Positions 56,461-64,000 of a DNA stretch of 64,000 nucleotides are shown here, piece after piece. Location: NCBI RefSeq assembly GCF_018919485.1, contig NZ_JAHLMU010000001.1, positions 2,396,785 through 2,460,784 on the forward strand. Direction: 5' to 3'. Position 1 is the stretch's first letter. Each line of letters opens with the position of its first letter. This DNA comes from Psychrobacter sp. TAE2020. Lineage in GTDB: Bacteria; Pseudomonadota; Gammaproteobacteria; Pseudomonadales; Moraxellaceae. A program made the position numbers and the translations under genes. The notes under the pieces were generated by a model. The model was not told where the DNA came from. It worked only from the letters and a program-made list of their open reading frames with translations, and did not search any database.

Positions 56461-57417
56461 TTATTTTTTATGTTGCTTAATCCAAGCGGCAATCGTTGGC
56501 CAAATCTCTTTGGCGGCATTGCTACTTAAGATAACTCGGCTGTGGTTATAATCTTCCAAATCGCCACTGGTGCTAGAGAACTCACGGAAGACATTTGCTG
56601 GATTATTAAAATCAGTTAAAAATAGCTGGCAGCCATTAGGTGGGGCTATAAAATGATCGCCTTTAGCACTGATAGCATAGATAGGAATGGTAATAGAAGG
56701 CATTAGCAGGCGATAATCAAAGTCGGTTTTATCAGTAAAACCTACCATATTTAAACTTTGTTGAGACAAGTTACTGCAAAAATTTTTATTTAAATTCCAG
56801 TTATACCACTGACTCATAATGTAGTAGCTCTCATTAATCGGACCGAGTTTGAGCCTTTTAGCAGGCAAATGATTGAGCCATCGAGTTAGGGTTTTTAGCA
56901 GAAAGGTTTTGCTATAGCTTTGCCGATTTAATACCGCACCATAAGCTTGGCAAGCCACCATACTGATACTGCTTATTTTATTAATATAGTGCTGATTTTG
57001 AGTTAGACACATAGTCAAGCAAATGCCACCGCCGCTATGAGTGACTGCATGTAGATTGTCTAATTTTAATTGATCAAAGAGATAGTGAAGACTTGCCTCG
57101 ACATCATAAAAAGCCACAGTTTCAAAATTGAATTTATCTTTAGGGGTTGAGCTGGCTCCATGGCCACGCCACTCCATAATATAGCAATTATGCCCAAGCT
57201 TAGCTAAGTAGCCGGCAATCCCTAAGCTGACTCTTTTGTCGGAAAAAGTACCGTGGATCAACAAGATGTTTTGGCTTTTAGTTTTAGCTTGAAGGCTAAG
57301 ATTATCGACTGCAGAAGATTGCTTTACATAATCGTTTTTTACTATAGCAGCGAGGTGCCAGACGGCAATTTTTTCATCGTCTTTAGTAGTCACTAGATGC
57401 AAGCTTTCAGTACTCAT
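56461..57417 (-). CDS. Alpha/beta hydrolase
   Basis: A 318-residue protein with ILLIHGTFSDKRVSLGIAGYLAKLGHNCYIMEWRGHGASS, the nucleophile elbow AVTHSGGGICLTM (Ser128), and a late Asp (SAKGDHFIAPP) and His (YNHSRVI). Extended middle cap region. It may be a lipase or PHA-related esterase, but the substrate is not visible. It is on the same strand as nadM, 249 bp upstream of it. AAAGAG is the likely RBS. Confidence 0.84.
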   Translation of the reverse strand: MSTESLHLVTTKDDEKIAVWHLAAIVKNDYVKQSSAVDNLSLQAKTKSQNILLIHGTFSDKRVSLGIAGYLAKLGHNCYIMEWRGHGASSTPKDKFNFETVAFYDVEASLHYLFDQLKLDNLHAVTHSGGGICLTMCLTQNQHYINKISSISMVACQAYGAVLNRQSYSKTFLLKTLTRWLNHLPAKRLKLGPINESYYIMSQWYNWNLNKNFCSNLSQQSLNMVGFTDKTDFDYRLLMPSITIPIYAISAKGDHFIAPPNGCQLFLTDFNNPANVFREFSSTSGDLEDYNHSRVILSSNAAKEIWPTIAAWIKQHKK

Positions 57418-57960
57418 AAGACGGACTCTTTTTGATTACAAGGTGTTATTTAATGATTTCAGAGTATCAAAATGACTAGAAAATAGTTAGTTAGCAACGC
57501 TTAAAAAAATCGTCTAAGCATAAATTCAGCTGTGGTATTAAACGTTAGCTAAGCTACTAAAATAGTTAGTCTAAGCATTATTAATAGCTGATATAAGGCA
57601 ACGGTTGATAATCGAGGAGTTGACCTTAATATAGATACTAAGATGTAGCTACTAAGATATAGACATTAGCAGCCCTTAGTCGCCATCATAAGAAAAATCA
57701 AAGTTACCCATAAGTAGAAGATAACTTTAAATCAGAGTAGGGCAGTCGGAATTAGCTAGTGTTTGCGTTATAATAGACCCTATACCTTGCTAGCAGTTAT
57801 TGTCAAATTCCTATAACTATAAAGTTTGCTGCTAGATAGCTTGGCTGATAGCCATTACCAATTTCATTTTTTGCAAATTTCTGACACCGTTGCTTTTATA
57901 AGCTAGGTTTAGCTATTAAACCCTGATGTCTCAACACCTACAACTCAATGAGAGCCAATT
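57418..57960. other. Intergenic region upstream of nfuA
   Basis: About 540 bases, AT-rich, between divergent genes. No ORF or RNA gene was recognised. The nfuA promoter is expected near the TATAAT at 57769-57774. No IscR or other Fe-S operator could be assigned. Confidence 0.45.
57769..57774 (+). promoter_or_regulatory. Candidate -10 element for nfuA
   Basis: Consensus TATAAT preceded by GCGT, the same string as before argS, 187 bp upstream of the nfuA ATG. No -35 match. Confidence 0.3.
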
Positions 57961-58650
57961 ATGAGTGAACAGACCCCAAACGATATCGCACCTGCTGACA
58001 ACCAAGCAACAGAATATGAGTCAGCATTAGACACGGAGCAAACTGAGACTAAAAGTAATATTACTATTACTGAGTCCGCCCAAGCCTACTTAGCTGATTT
58101 GTTATCGAAGCAAGATACTGATGGCATTGGCGTGCGTATCTTCGTTGAGCATCCTGGTACACCGCGTGCCGAATGTTGTATGGCTTATAATCAGCCAGGC
58201 GAAGAAGACAGCGCTGATTTAAAGTTTAGCTATGACAATTTCGCCGCCTTTATTGAAGCGTCTTCAGTGCCTTATCTAGAAGATGCGGTAATTGATTACA
58301 ATAAAGACCGTTTCGGTGGTCAGCTGACCTTCCGTGCCCCCAATTCGAAAGTACCAAAAGTTGGTGCTGATGCTAGTGTTGAAGAGCGCATCAACTATGT
58401 GTTGCAATCAGAGATTAATCCTGGTTTAGCGGCGCATGGTGGTATGGTTGATTTAATAGAGCTTATCGAAGAAGAAGGTATTGGCCTTACTGCCGTATTG
58501 AAATTCGGTGGTGGTTGTCAAGGTTGTTCAGCGGTTGACATGACTTTACGTCAAGGTGTTGAAGTACAGCTTAAGCAGCAAATACCAGAGTTAACTCAAG
58601 TTATTGACGAGACTGACCATACTAGTACTGAGAATGCTTACTATAAATAA
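57961..58650 (+). CDS. nfuA: Fe-S cluster biogenesis/delivery protein NfuA
   Basis: Carries a 4Fe-4S cluster to client apo-proteins, especially under oxidative or iron stress. After a Glu/Thr-rich leader of about 32 residues comes the degenerate A-type domain ([19 protein letters not shown].., [24 protein letters not shown]), then the NifU-like domain with Cys186 and Cys189 in [20 protein letters not shown]. 229 residues, against 191 in E. coli. GAGAG is the likely RBS. Monocistronic with its own terminator. Confidence 0.95.
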   Translation: MSEQTPNDIAPADNQATEYESALDTEQTETKSNITITESAQAYLADLLSKQDTDGIGVRIFVEHPGTPRAECCMAYNQPGEEDSADLKFSYDNFAAFIEASSVPYLEDAVIDYNKDRFGGQLTFRAPNSKVPKVGADASVEERINYVLQSEINPGLAAHGGMVDLIELIEEEGIGLTAVLKFGGGCQGCSAVDMTLRQGVEVQLKQQIPELTQVIDETDHTSTENAYYK

Positions 58651-58740
58651 AAAGTATCAATAATGCGCTGCTATCATTCAAAGACTGCTTATGCATAAAA
58701 GTCATTAAGTGATTAAAAAATTGCTATTCTATTCATAATG

Positions 58741-58771
58741 AAGCTGGGTTACTATTAACTCAGCTTTTTTT
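58741..58771 (+). terminator. Terminator of nfuA
   Basis: AAGCTG.GTTA / TAAC.CAGCTT hairpin followed by seven T. Confidence 0.85.
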
Positions 58772-58891
58772 ATGGCGAGGCGTTTATTAATAAGTTTTTT
58801 AATCGAAGTGTCATTAATAAACACGGATAATAAATGCTGTTAATAAACTCTATAGCCATTTTTAATTTTATTTTTTAACAAGGAGTTAGTT

Positions 58892-60223
58892 ATGAGTAAT
58901 AAGCAGGAGCCAGTAAAAAATCAATTAGAAACTAAGCCGCGTCTAGAAACTTTAGCGATTCATGCCGGTTATAGTGTGGAACCTACCACCAAAGCAGTAG
59001 CGGTACCCATTTATCACACTAGCTCTTATGCGTTCGATAACACCCAGCATGGGGCTGACTTATTTGATCTAAAAGTCGCAGGCAATATCTATACTCGTAT
59101 TATGAACCCTACTAATGCGGTATTAGAGGAGCGAGTAGCCGCCTTAGAGGGTGGTCTTGGCGGTCTTGCTGTAGCATCGGGTATGGCTGCTATCACTTAT
59201 GCAGTGCAGACTATTTGCGAGATGGGCGATAACATTATTGCGGTATCAACGCTTTATGGGGGTACTTACAATCTATTTGCTCACACCTTGCCACGCCAAG
59301 GTATTGAAGTGCGTTTCTTCGACTATAACAATCCTGAGGCTATTCGGGATTTGATCGATGACAAAACCAAAATGGTCTTTGCTGAGAGTATCGGTAACCC
59401 TTTAGGTAATATCGTTGATATCCAAGCACTAAGTGATATCGCTCATGAATATGGGGTGCCAGTAGTTATAGATAATACGGTTGCTACTCCAGCATTGTGT
59501 CGTCCGTTTGAGTTTGGCGCTGATATCGTGATTCATTCGTTGACTAAGTATATGAGCGGTACTGGCACTTCCATTGGGGGTGCTATTGTTGATAGTGGCT
59601 CTTTTCCTTGGGGCGATTATCCTGAACGCTTTCCACTACTAAATACCCCTGATGCTAGCTATCATGGGGTAAACTTCGTCAAAGATGTTGGCGCAGGTGC
59701 CTTTATTGCGCGGGCACGTGTAGCCCCATTACGTAACACTGGCGCCGCTTTGAGTCCACTCAATGCCTTTGGTATTTTGCAAGGTATTGAAACTTTGAGC
59801 TTACGCATGGAGCGTCATGTACAGAATGCGCAAGCGGTCGCTGAGTATTTGCGTGATCATGATAAAGTGGCTTGGGTAAAATACGCCGGCTTAGCCGATC
59901 ATCCTGATCATGAGTTGGCTAACCAGTATATGAAAGGGACACCATCGGCGATTCTAACTTTTGGCGTCCGAAGTAGTGGAGAAGGAAGTAGCAGCGAGGC
60001 AGGAGCACGCTTTATTGATGCTTTGCAATTAATCACGCGCTTAGTCAATATTGGTGATGCCAAGTCACTAGCTTGTCATCCGGCTTCTACTACCCATCGT
60101 CAGCTAAATGGTCAAGAGCTAGAGCAAGCAGGGGTGAGCGAAGATATGGTGCGCTTGTCTATTGGTATTGAGCATATCGAGGATATCAAAGCAGATTTGG
60201 CTCAAGCCTTAGCTTGTGCTTAA
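58892..60223 (+). CDS. metY: O-acetylhomoserine aminocarboxypropyltransferase (O-acetylhomoserine sulfhydrylase)
   Basis: PLP enzyme that makes homocysteine directly from O-acetylhomoserine and sulfide. ETLAIHAGYSVEPTTKAVAVPIYHTSSYAF and YTRIMNPTNAVLEERVAALEGG are typical. The PLP lysine is Lys219 in IHSLTKYMSGTGTSIGG. At 443 residues it is the usual MetY length, longer than MetB/MetZ-type enzymes. AAGGAG lies 7 nt before the ATG. Monocistronic. Confidence 0.95.
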   Translation: MSNKQEPVKNQLETKPRLETLAIHAGYSVEPTTKAVAVPIYHTSSYAFDNTQHGADLFDLKVAGNIYTRIMNPTNAVLEERVAALEGGLGGLAVASGMAAITYAVQTICEMGDNIIAVSTLYGGTYNLFAHTLPRQGIEVRFFDYNNPEAIRDLIDDKTKMVFAESIGNPLGNIVDIQALSDIAHEYGVPVVIDNTVATPALCRPFEFGADIVIHSLTKYMSGTGTSIGGAIVDSGSFPWGDYPERFPLLNTPDASYHGVNFVKDVGAGAFIARARVAPLRNTGAALSPLNAFGILQGIETLSLRMERHVQNAQAVAEYLRDHDKVAWVKYAGLADHPDHELANQYMKGTPSAILTFGVRSSGEGSSSEAGARFIDALQLITRLVNIGDAKSLACHPASTTHRQLNGQELEQAGVSEDMVRLSIGIEHIEDIKADLAQALACA

Positions 60224-60339
60224 CTCGAAGAAGTTGGCTTGATTGCTAGCTTAGCTTAATGGCTGGGTTGGTTTAATTGCTAGACTAGCTTAATGAATAA
60301 GCAACAGCTAGCCAGCTATCAAGCAAACTATTGGCAAAT

Positions 60340-60380
60340 AAAAACCCATAGCGCAGCTATAACAGCGCTATGGGTTTTTT
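60340..60380. terminator. Bidirectional intrinsic terminator
   Basis: AAAACCCATAGCGC / GCGCTATGGGTTTT long perfect stem between metY and the convergent PfkB kinase gene. Confidence 0.9.
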
Positions 60381-60451
60381 GTCTTAATCAGTGCCAGAAT
60401 TTTGCTCAGTGACTCATTTTTAATAGTACTTAACAGCGTCTGACAGTAGTT

Positions 60452-61474
60452 TTAGACAGTTAGTACTCTACGGGCGATGTCTTTGTAGCGTTGTGACTCT
60501 AGACGTGGGCCGAACTGCTGAATAATTTGTGCAGAAACTTCGCCGGCAAGGTGACCACATTCTGGCAGTGTATATTGCTGAGCTAAAGCATATAAAAATG
60601 CGCCAGCATAGTTATCGCCTGCCCCATTAGTATCGATAACATCAGCGACTTTAGGGGTAGCGACTTCATGAATGATAATCTCGCCTTCATCATCTTCAGC
60701 TCTATGAGCGATAACAGCGCTGTTGGCTCCATCAGTGACTACAGCAGTCTGGCAATAATCAAGCAATGCTCGTGCTGCGGCTTTTAATTGCTTTTTCTCA
60801 GTGAATAGGCGAGCCTCTTCACTATTACAAAATATCACTGATACTTTATTGCCAAGCATATTAAGCAAGCCTTCTTTAGCAAACTTTACTACTGCAGGAT
60901 CAGCAAAACTTACTGCGATTTTGGTGCCATGGATACCCGCTTGTTGGCGCAGTTTAATCATCGCCGGCTGGATACTTTCTGACATTGCTAAGTAGCCTTC
61001 TAGATATAACCATTCGGCATCGATCAAAGCTTCAAAGTTAATATTATCTTCGCTAATATCACTTGAAGTACCGAGGTAAGTCTGCATAGTGCGTTCGCCA
61101 TCATCGGTGATTGCTACTACACAAGTACCTGTGACGCCACCAGCATGAATCGACTGCTCTGAAGTAGTTACGCCTGCTTGGTTTAAATCCTGCAAATAAA
61201 ACTTGCCAGGCTCATCATCGCCGACTCGGCAAGCATAAAATGGCTTACCGCCTAAGCTGGCGTAAGTGAACATAGTATTAGCAGCAGACCCCCCACCAGC
61301 TTGTTTAGCTGATTTAATATCTGCTAACGCCAAAAACGCTAACAGCTCCTGCTGCTCTGCAAGCTCTGCTAAAGTCATATTACCCTTAGTTAAACCAGTA
61401 TCCTCTAAGGCGGCGTCTGATAATACATATTCATGATCAACTAACGCATTACCTACTGCCATTACGTCGTACAT
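60452..61474 (-). CDS. PfkB-family carbohydrate/nucleoside kinase (adenosine kinase-like)
   Basis: A 340-residue ribokinase-fold kinase. The glycine-rich substrate loop is QAGGGSAANTMFTYASLGGKPFYACRVGDDEPG, and the anion-hole/catalytic DTNGAGDNYAGAFLYAL has the catalytic Asp near residue 286. The N terminus MYDVMAVGNALVDHEYVLSD and the SAANT block are closest to adenosine kinase-like proteins, but ribose or other sugar kinases are not excluded. AGGGAG lies about 6 nt before the ATG. Confidence 0.88.
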   Translation of the reverse strand: MYDVMAVGNALVDHEYVLSDAALEDTGLTKGNMTLAELAEQQELLAFLALADIKSAKQAGGGSAANTMFTYASLGGKPFYACRVGDDEPGKFYLQDLNQAGVTTSEQSIHAGGVTGTCVVAITDDGERTMQTYLGTSSDISEDNINFEALIDAEWLYLEGYLAMSESIQPAMIKLRQQAGIHGTKIAVSFADPAVVKFAKEGLLNMLGNKVSVIFCNSEEARLFTEKKQLKAAARALLDYCQTAVVTDGANSAVIAHRAEDDEGEIIIHEVATPKVADVIDTNGAGDNYAGAFLYALAQQYTLPECGHLAGEVSAQIIQQFGPRLESQRYKDIARRVLTV

Positions 61475-61524
61475 AACTACTCCCTTTGGCTGAAATATCG
61501 AAAATAAATATTAATGAAACGGTT

Positions 61525-61562
61525 AAAAAAGGCTAACACCTATCTACAGTTACTGGTGCTAG
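61525..61562 (-). terminator. Terminator of rsmI
   Basis: CTAGCACC / GGTGTTAG stem (one G-T pair) with a 14-nt loop and, on the minus strand, a T6 run. It lies immediately downstream of rsmI. Confidence 0.65.
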
Positions 61563-61568
61563 GATCTT

Positions 61569-62576
61569 TTATTGTTGTAAGGTTAACAAACGCTGATAAA
61601 GGGCGTTCTTTTTGACTCCAGTAATATCAGCAGCTAAGGCGGCGGCTTTTTTGACTGACAAGTCTTCTAATAGACGCTTTAACAATGCATCATGAACACT
61701 TAAATCATCATCATCAGCGGCGACATTATTACCAGCCACGACGATCACCATTTCACCACGTTGCTGATTATCATCGGCTTTGACGAATTCTATCAGCGCC
61801 TCAAGGGTACTTTTATGTACAGTTTCAAAAGTCTTAGTCAGTTCGCGACAGAATGTCACTTGGCGCTCACCACCAAATACGATGGCCATATCCTGCAAAC
61901 TAGCAATAATACGATGCGGTGCTTCATAGAATATTAGGGTTTCAGTAGCGGACTTTAAGGCGTCTAGCTGTTTTTGACGACCGTGAGTCTTAGCGGGCAA
62001 AAAGCCAATAAAGCTAAAGCGATCAGAGGGTAGGCCAGCTACTGACAAAGCACCGATAGCGGCTGATGCGCCTACTACTGGCGATACTGCGACTCCTGCT
62101 GCGTGTGCCGCTTGTACCAACTGATAGCCAGGGTCGCTGACTAAAGGTGTGCCGGCATCACTAATTAGTGCCACTGAATGACCTTGTTGAATCATCTCAA
62201 TTATTTTTGGGGTTTGAATCGCGCTATTATGTTCGTGGTAGGCCCATAATTTATTATGACCTTTTTTATTAGATGCTTCCTCTTTAGCTGCACCATTATC
62301 TTGCGGCATTAAAGAGTCTGATGAGTGGCTATCAGGGATACTGCTATTGTTCTGACTGAGCGTTTGGTCGGCACTGTTGTCTGTATCAGAGTCTTTATTA
62401 GACTTAGTGTCTATACCAAAATGCGCTAACAGTCGGCCAGAAGTACGGGTATCTTCACAAGCAATAATAGCCACTTGTTTGAGGGTATCCACCGCGCGTG
62501 CTGTCATATCGCCAAGGTTGCCAATCGGCGTAGCGACAATATATAGACAAGCTGGCATTTTGGTGGGAGCAGACAT
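61569..62576 (-). CDS. rsmI: 16S rRNA (cytidine1402-2'-O)-methyltransferase
   Basis: Methylates the ribose of C1402 in the decoding centre of 16S rRNA. LYIVATPIGNLGDMTARAVDTLKQV, ACEDTRTSGRLLAHFGI, ALISDAGTPLVSDPGYQLVQAA, IGFLPAK and the TLIFYEAPHRI block are canonical. 335 residues against about 286 in E. coli. The excess is an acidic Ser/Asn-rich insertion at about residues 58-104, between GID and KLWAYHEHN. AGAGG lies about 5 nt before the ATG. Divergent from yraN, its usual neighbour. Confidence 0.96.
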   Translation of the reverse strand: MSAPTKMPACLYIVATPIGNLGDMTARAVDTLKQVAIIACEDTRTSGRLLAHFGIDTKSNKDSDTDNSADQTLSQNNSSIPDSHSSDSLMPQDNGAAKEEASNKKGHNKLWAYHEHNSAIQTPKIIEMIQQGHSVALISDAGTPLVSDPGYQLVQAAHAAGVAVSPVVGASAAIGALSVAGLPSDRFSFIGFLPAKTHGRQKQLDALKSATETLIFYEAPHRIIASLQDMAIVFGGERQVTFCRELTKTFETVHKSTLEALIEFVKADDNQQRGEMVIVVAGNNVAADDDDLSVHDALLKRLLEDLSVKKAAALAADITGVKKNALYQRLLTLQQ

Positions 62577-62759
62577 AAAAACCTCTTAAGCTTTATTTAG
62601 AATAGCTAAATATTAAGTAGAAAAAAAGGTTAGTTTACCATGTTGTGCTATGATAATTCTGCATTGAGCGTTTGTTAAACGGTTATAAATACTATTAGTG
62701 AGTTAACAAATCGGCTCTAATTATACTTCTGTTTATTTATACGGTTGTGAGCCCCTTAT

Positions 62760-63335
62760 ATGACTAACGATAATGGTAAAAGCATTTATAAAACTAAAGC
62801 TAGCCCTAAAAGTAGTAGGGCTACAGAAAATACGGTTAAAACTAATAGTGCTAAAAATGTTACTGTTAAAACTGTCACTGCTAAAAACAGTAAGCCAAGG
62901 AATCAAGCTCAACGTCCTTTATTAGCCACTTCACCTAAGCAGCTGCAAGGTAACTATTATGAGCAACTGGCTTGTCAGTTTTTACAGCAGCAGGGTCTGA
63001 CAGTAGTAGTAAAGAATTGGCAGCAGCCAAAAGTAGGCGAGCTGGACTTAGTAATGTTACAGCTAGGACCAAAAAGGCCGACGTTAGTGTTTGTCGAAGT
63101 TAGACAGCGTCAACGCTCAAATTTTGGTGATGCTGCATTAAGCGTTACTGCACGTAAACAAGCCAAAGTTATAAAAACCGCTCAGTACTTTTTACAACAG
63201 TATCCTCATTACGCTGACTATGAGTGTCGGTTTGATGTCGTGGTTTATGATATAGATAAAGGGATAAGTACTGAAAAACAGTCTAATTGTCAGCCGAATT
63301 GGTTGATAAGTGCGTTCGTGGCTCAAGCTTGGTAA
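62760..63335 (+). CDS. yraN: UPF0102 family protein YraN with basic N-terminal tail
   Basis: A 191-residue protein with a predicted nuclease-like (restriction endonuclease fold) UPF0102 domain from about residue 64: GNYYEQLACQFLQQQGLTVVVKNWQQPKVGELDLVMLQ, then LVFVEVRQRQRSNFGDA, the E..D..EVR pattern of the fold. The first 60 residues are Lys/Thr/Ser/Asn-rich and unlike the roughly 120-residue E. coli YraN. The SD is weak. Its neighbours rsmI (divergent) and the BON lipoprotein (downstream) mirror the yraM-yraN-diaA-yraP area of E. coli. Confidence 0.9.
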   Translation: MTNDNGKSIYKTKASPKSSRATENTVKTNSAKNVTVKTVTAKNSKPRNQAQRPLLATSPKQLQGNYYEQLACQFLQQQGLTVVVKNWQQPKVGELDLVMLQLGPKRPTLVFVEVRQRQRSNFGDAALSVTARKQAKVIKTAQYFLQQYPHYADYECRFDVVVYDIDKGISTEKQSNCQPNWLISAFVAQAW

Positions 63336-63604
63336 CCTCCTATCATAAGTTATTGCCAGTTTATAATGATCACTATTTTATAATGAACAGTAATCTGGCA
63401 GATAACTGCTTTAACAGAGCTATTTTGAAGTCGCCACTTACAGACAGTAACCAATAAGGTATCGTTACCAAAAACCTAACGGTCAGCAGTGAAAATTAAG
63501 TAAAGTAGCGTTACGTTAAACCGCATGTTTTAGATGAAAACCGCATTAGACCTTTAATAGCAATCAACAACCAACTTTAACCACCCTATTTTATGAGGCA
63601 GATA

Positions 63605-64000
63605 ATGACAAGGATACATCGGTCCAAAAACCTTATCTCGTCACACCGAGCTATGATCGGTGTCATGGCCATAACGGCTATAATCAGTACTGGCTGTACC
63701 ACTAATTATCTGACCAGTAGTGCGCAAGGTACTTATGGGGTGCCAGTGACCGAACGTACTATTCCCCAGCGGCTACTTGATCGTAGTATTGAGCATACCG
63801 CCAAGATCAATGTTTATGCTTTAGATCAAAACCTACAACAGAACAGCCGTATAAGTTTTAATAGCTTTTATAGTGAAGTATTGCTCAGTGGTGAAGTGCC
63901 TAGTGAGACAATCAAAGCCCAAGTAGAGCAAGTGATTAGCTCTATGCCAGATGTGCGCCGCGTTTATAATGAGCTTAGTGTTGGCGTGGCTCGTGGCTAC
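63605..64000 (+). CDS. BON-domain lipoprotein, 5' part (DolP/YraP-like), cut by window end
   Basis: An open frame of 132 codons to the last base. The start at 63605 has GAGG 6 nt upstream; an in-frame ATG at 63593 contains that SD. The N terminus is basic, then hydrophobic (AMIGVMAITAIISTGC), with a lipobox Cys, so an outer-membrane lipoprotein. The following VPVTERTIPQRLLDRSIEHTAKINVYAL and SFYSEVLLSGEVPSETIKAQVEQVISSMPDVRRVYNELSV is a BON domain. Together with yraN just upstream it resembles E. coli YraP/DolP, which helps outer-membrane integrity. The second BON domain, if any, is outside the window. Confidence 0.87.
   Translation, partial: MTRIHRSKNLISSHRAMIGVMAITAIISTGCTTNYLTSSAQGTYGVPVTERTIPQRLLDRSIEHTAKINVYALDQNLQQNSRISFNSFYSEVLLSGEVPSETIKAQVEQVISSMPDVRRVYNELSVGVARGY

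Noticed and set aside
57418-57960. tRNA, sRNA or CRISPR in the longer gaps (2.1, 15.1, 20.9, 33.6, 50.0, 51.8 and 57.4 kb)
   Set aside because: No cloverleaf with a T-loop and CCA end, and no regularly spaced repeats, could be found by reading either strand; small RNAs cannot be excluded.

Overview
The window looks like chromosome of a Psychrobacter-type gammaproteobacterium (Moraxellaceae). This is inferred from moderately AT-rich DNA, the protein sequences of the housekeeping genes (tig-clpP-clpX, phoBR, cmoAB, fadBA, argS, metY), a zinc-independent L31, and the Asn/Ser/Asp-rich tails and loops added to conserved enzymes. No tRNA, rRNA, CRISPR array, phage gene or transposase is visible. 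Most of the window is ordinary core metabolism in short transcription units, many bounded by clear intrinsic hairpin terminators.

Layout. 0-6.7 kb: ETF-ubiquinone oxidoreductase, a DUF1285 protein, glutamate racemase, a small charged protein and a lytic transglycosylase. 6.9-9.05 kb: a two-gene ATPase/HNH cassette resembling the Septu (PtuA/PtuB) anti-phage system, the clearest accessory island. 9-15 kb: DUF1499 and thiopurine methyltransferase, msrA, cmoA and cmoB (tRNA wobble-uridine carboxymethyl modification), DUF1176 and DUF2788 proteins. A decayed second copy of the DUF2788 5' end lies at about 15.24 kb. 15.7-22.4 kb: argS, a SPOR-domain protein, an EIIC-like membrane protein, a TsdA-like dihaem cytochrome c and an SDR enzyme. 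22.6-28.5 kb: tig-clpP-clpX, rdgB and Fe-type sodB.

28.5-31.1 kb is the second accessory patch: a DUF4145 zinc-ribbon protein, a YdjM-type membrane hydrolase, two REP/BIME-like palindromic elements and a 93-bp direct duplication of the 3' part of a DUF72 gene. 31-40.5 kb: DUF72, dgkA, a prenyl diphosphate synthase, fadB-fadA, an isochorismatase-like hydrolase, DUF1287 and psd. 40.7-48.1 kb: dtd, phoB-phoR (with a Pho-box-like site upstream and a PhoR lacking visible membrane helices), an M23 peptidase, an ExoX-type exonuclease, a sodium:solute symporter, a hydrolase and a LOG-family protein. 48.3-64 kb: an FAD oxidoreductase, a COG4315-type lipoprotein, YceI, L31 type B, an NAD-salvage operon (nadM-Nudix, nadV, SGNH hydrolase), another hydrolase, nfuA, metY, a PfkB kinase, rsmI, yraN and the start of a BON-domain lipoprotein cut by the window end.

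Functional groups: protein quality control (tig, clpP, clpX, msrA), translation and tRNA quality (argS, cmoA, cmoB, dtd, rpmE2, rsmI), fatty-acid beta-oxidation feeding ETF-QO (fadBA, etfD), envelope building (murI, lytic transglycosylase, SPOR, psd, dgkA, M23), NAD and nucleotide salvage (nadV, nadM, rdgB, PfkB kinase), and phage defence (PtuAB). The items most worth checking are the PtuAB pair, the 93-bp duplication with its flanking palindromic elements, the DUF2788 relic, the membrane-less PhoR, and the repeated low-complexity additions to core enzymes.
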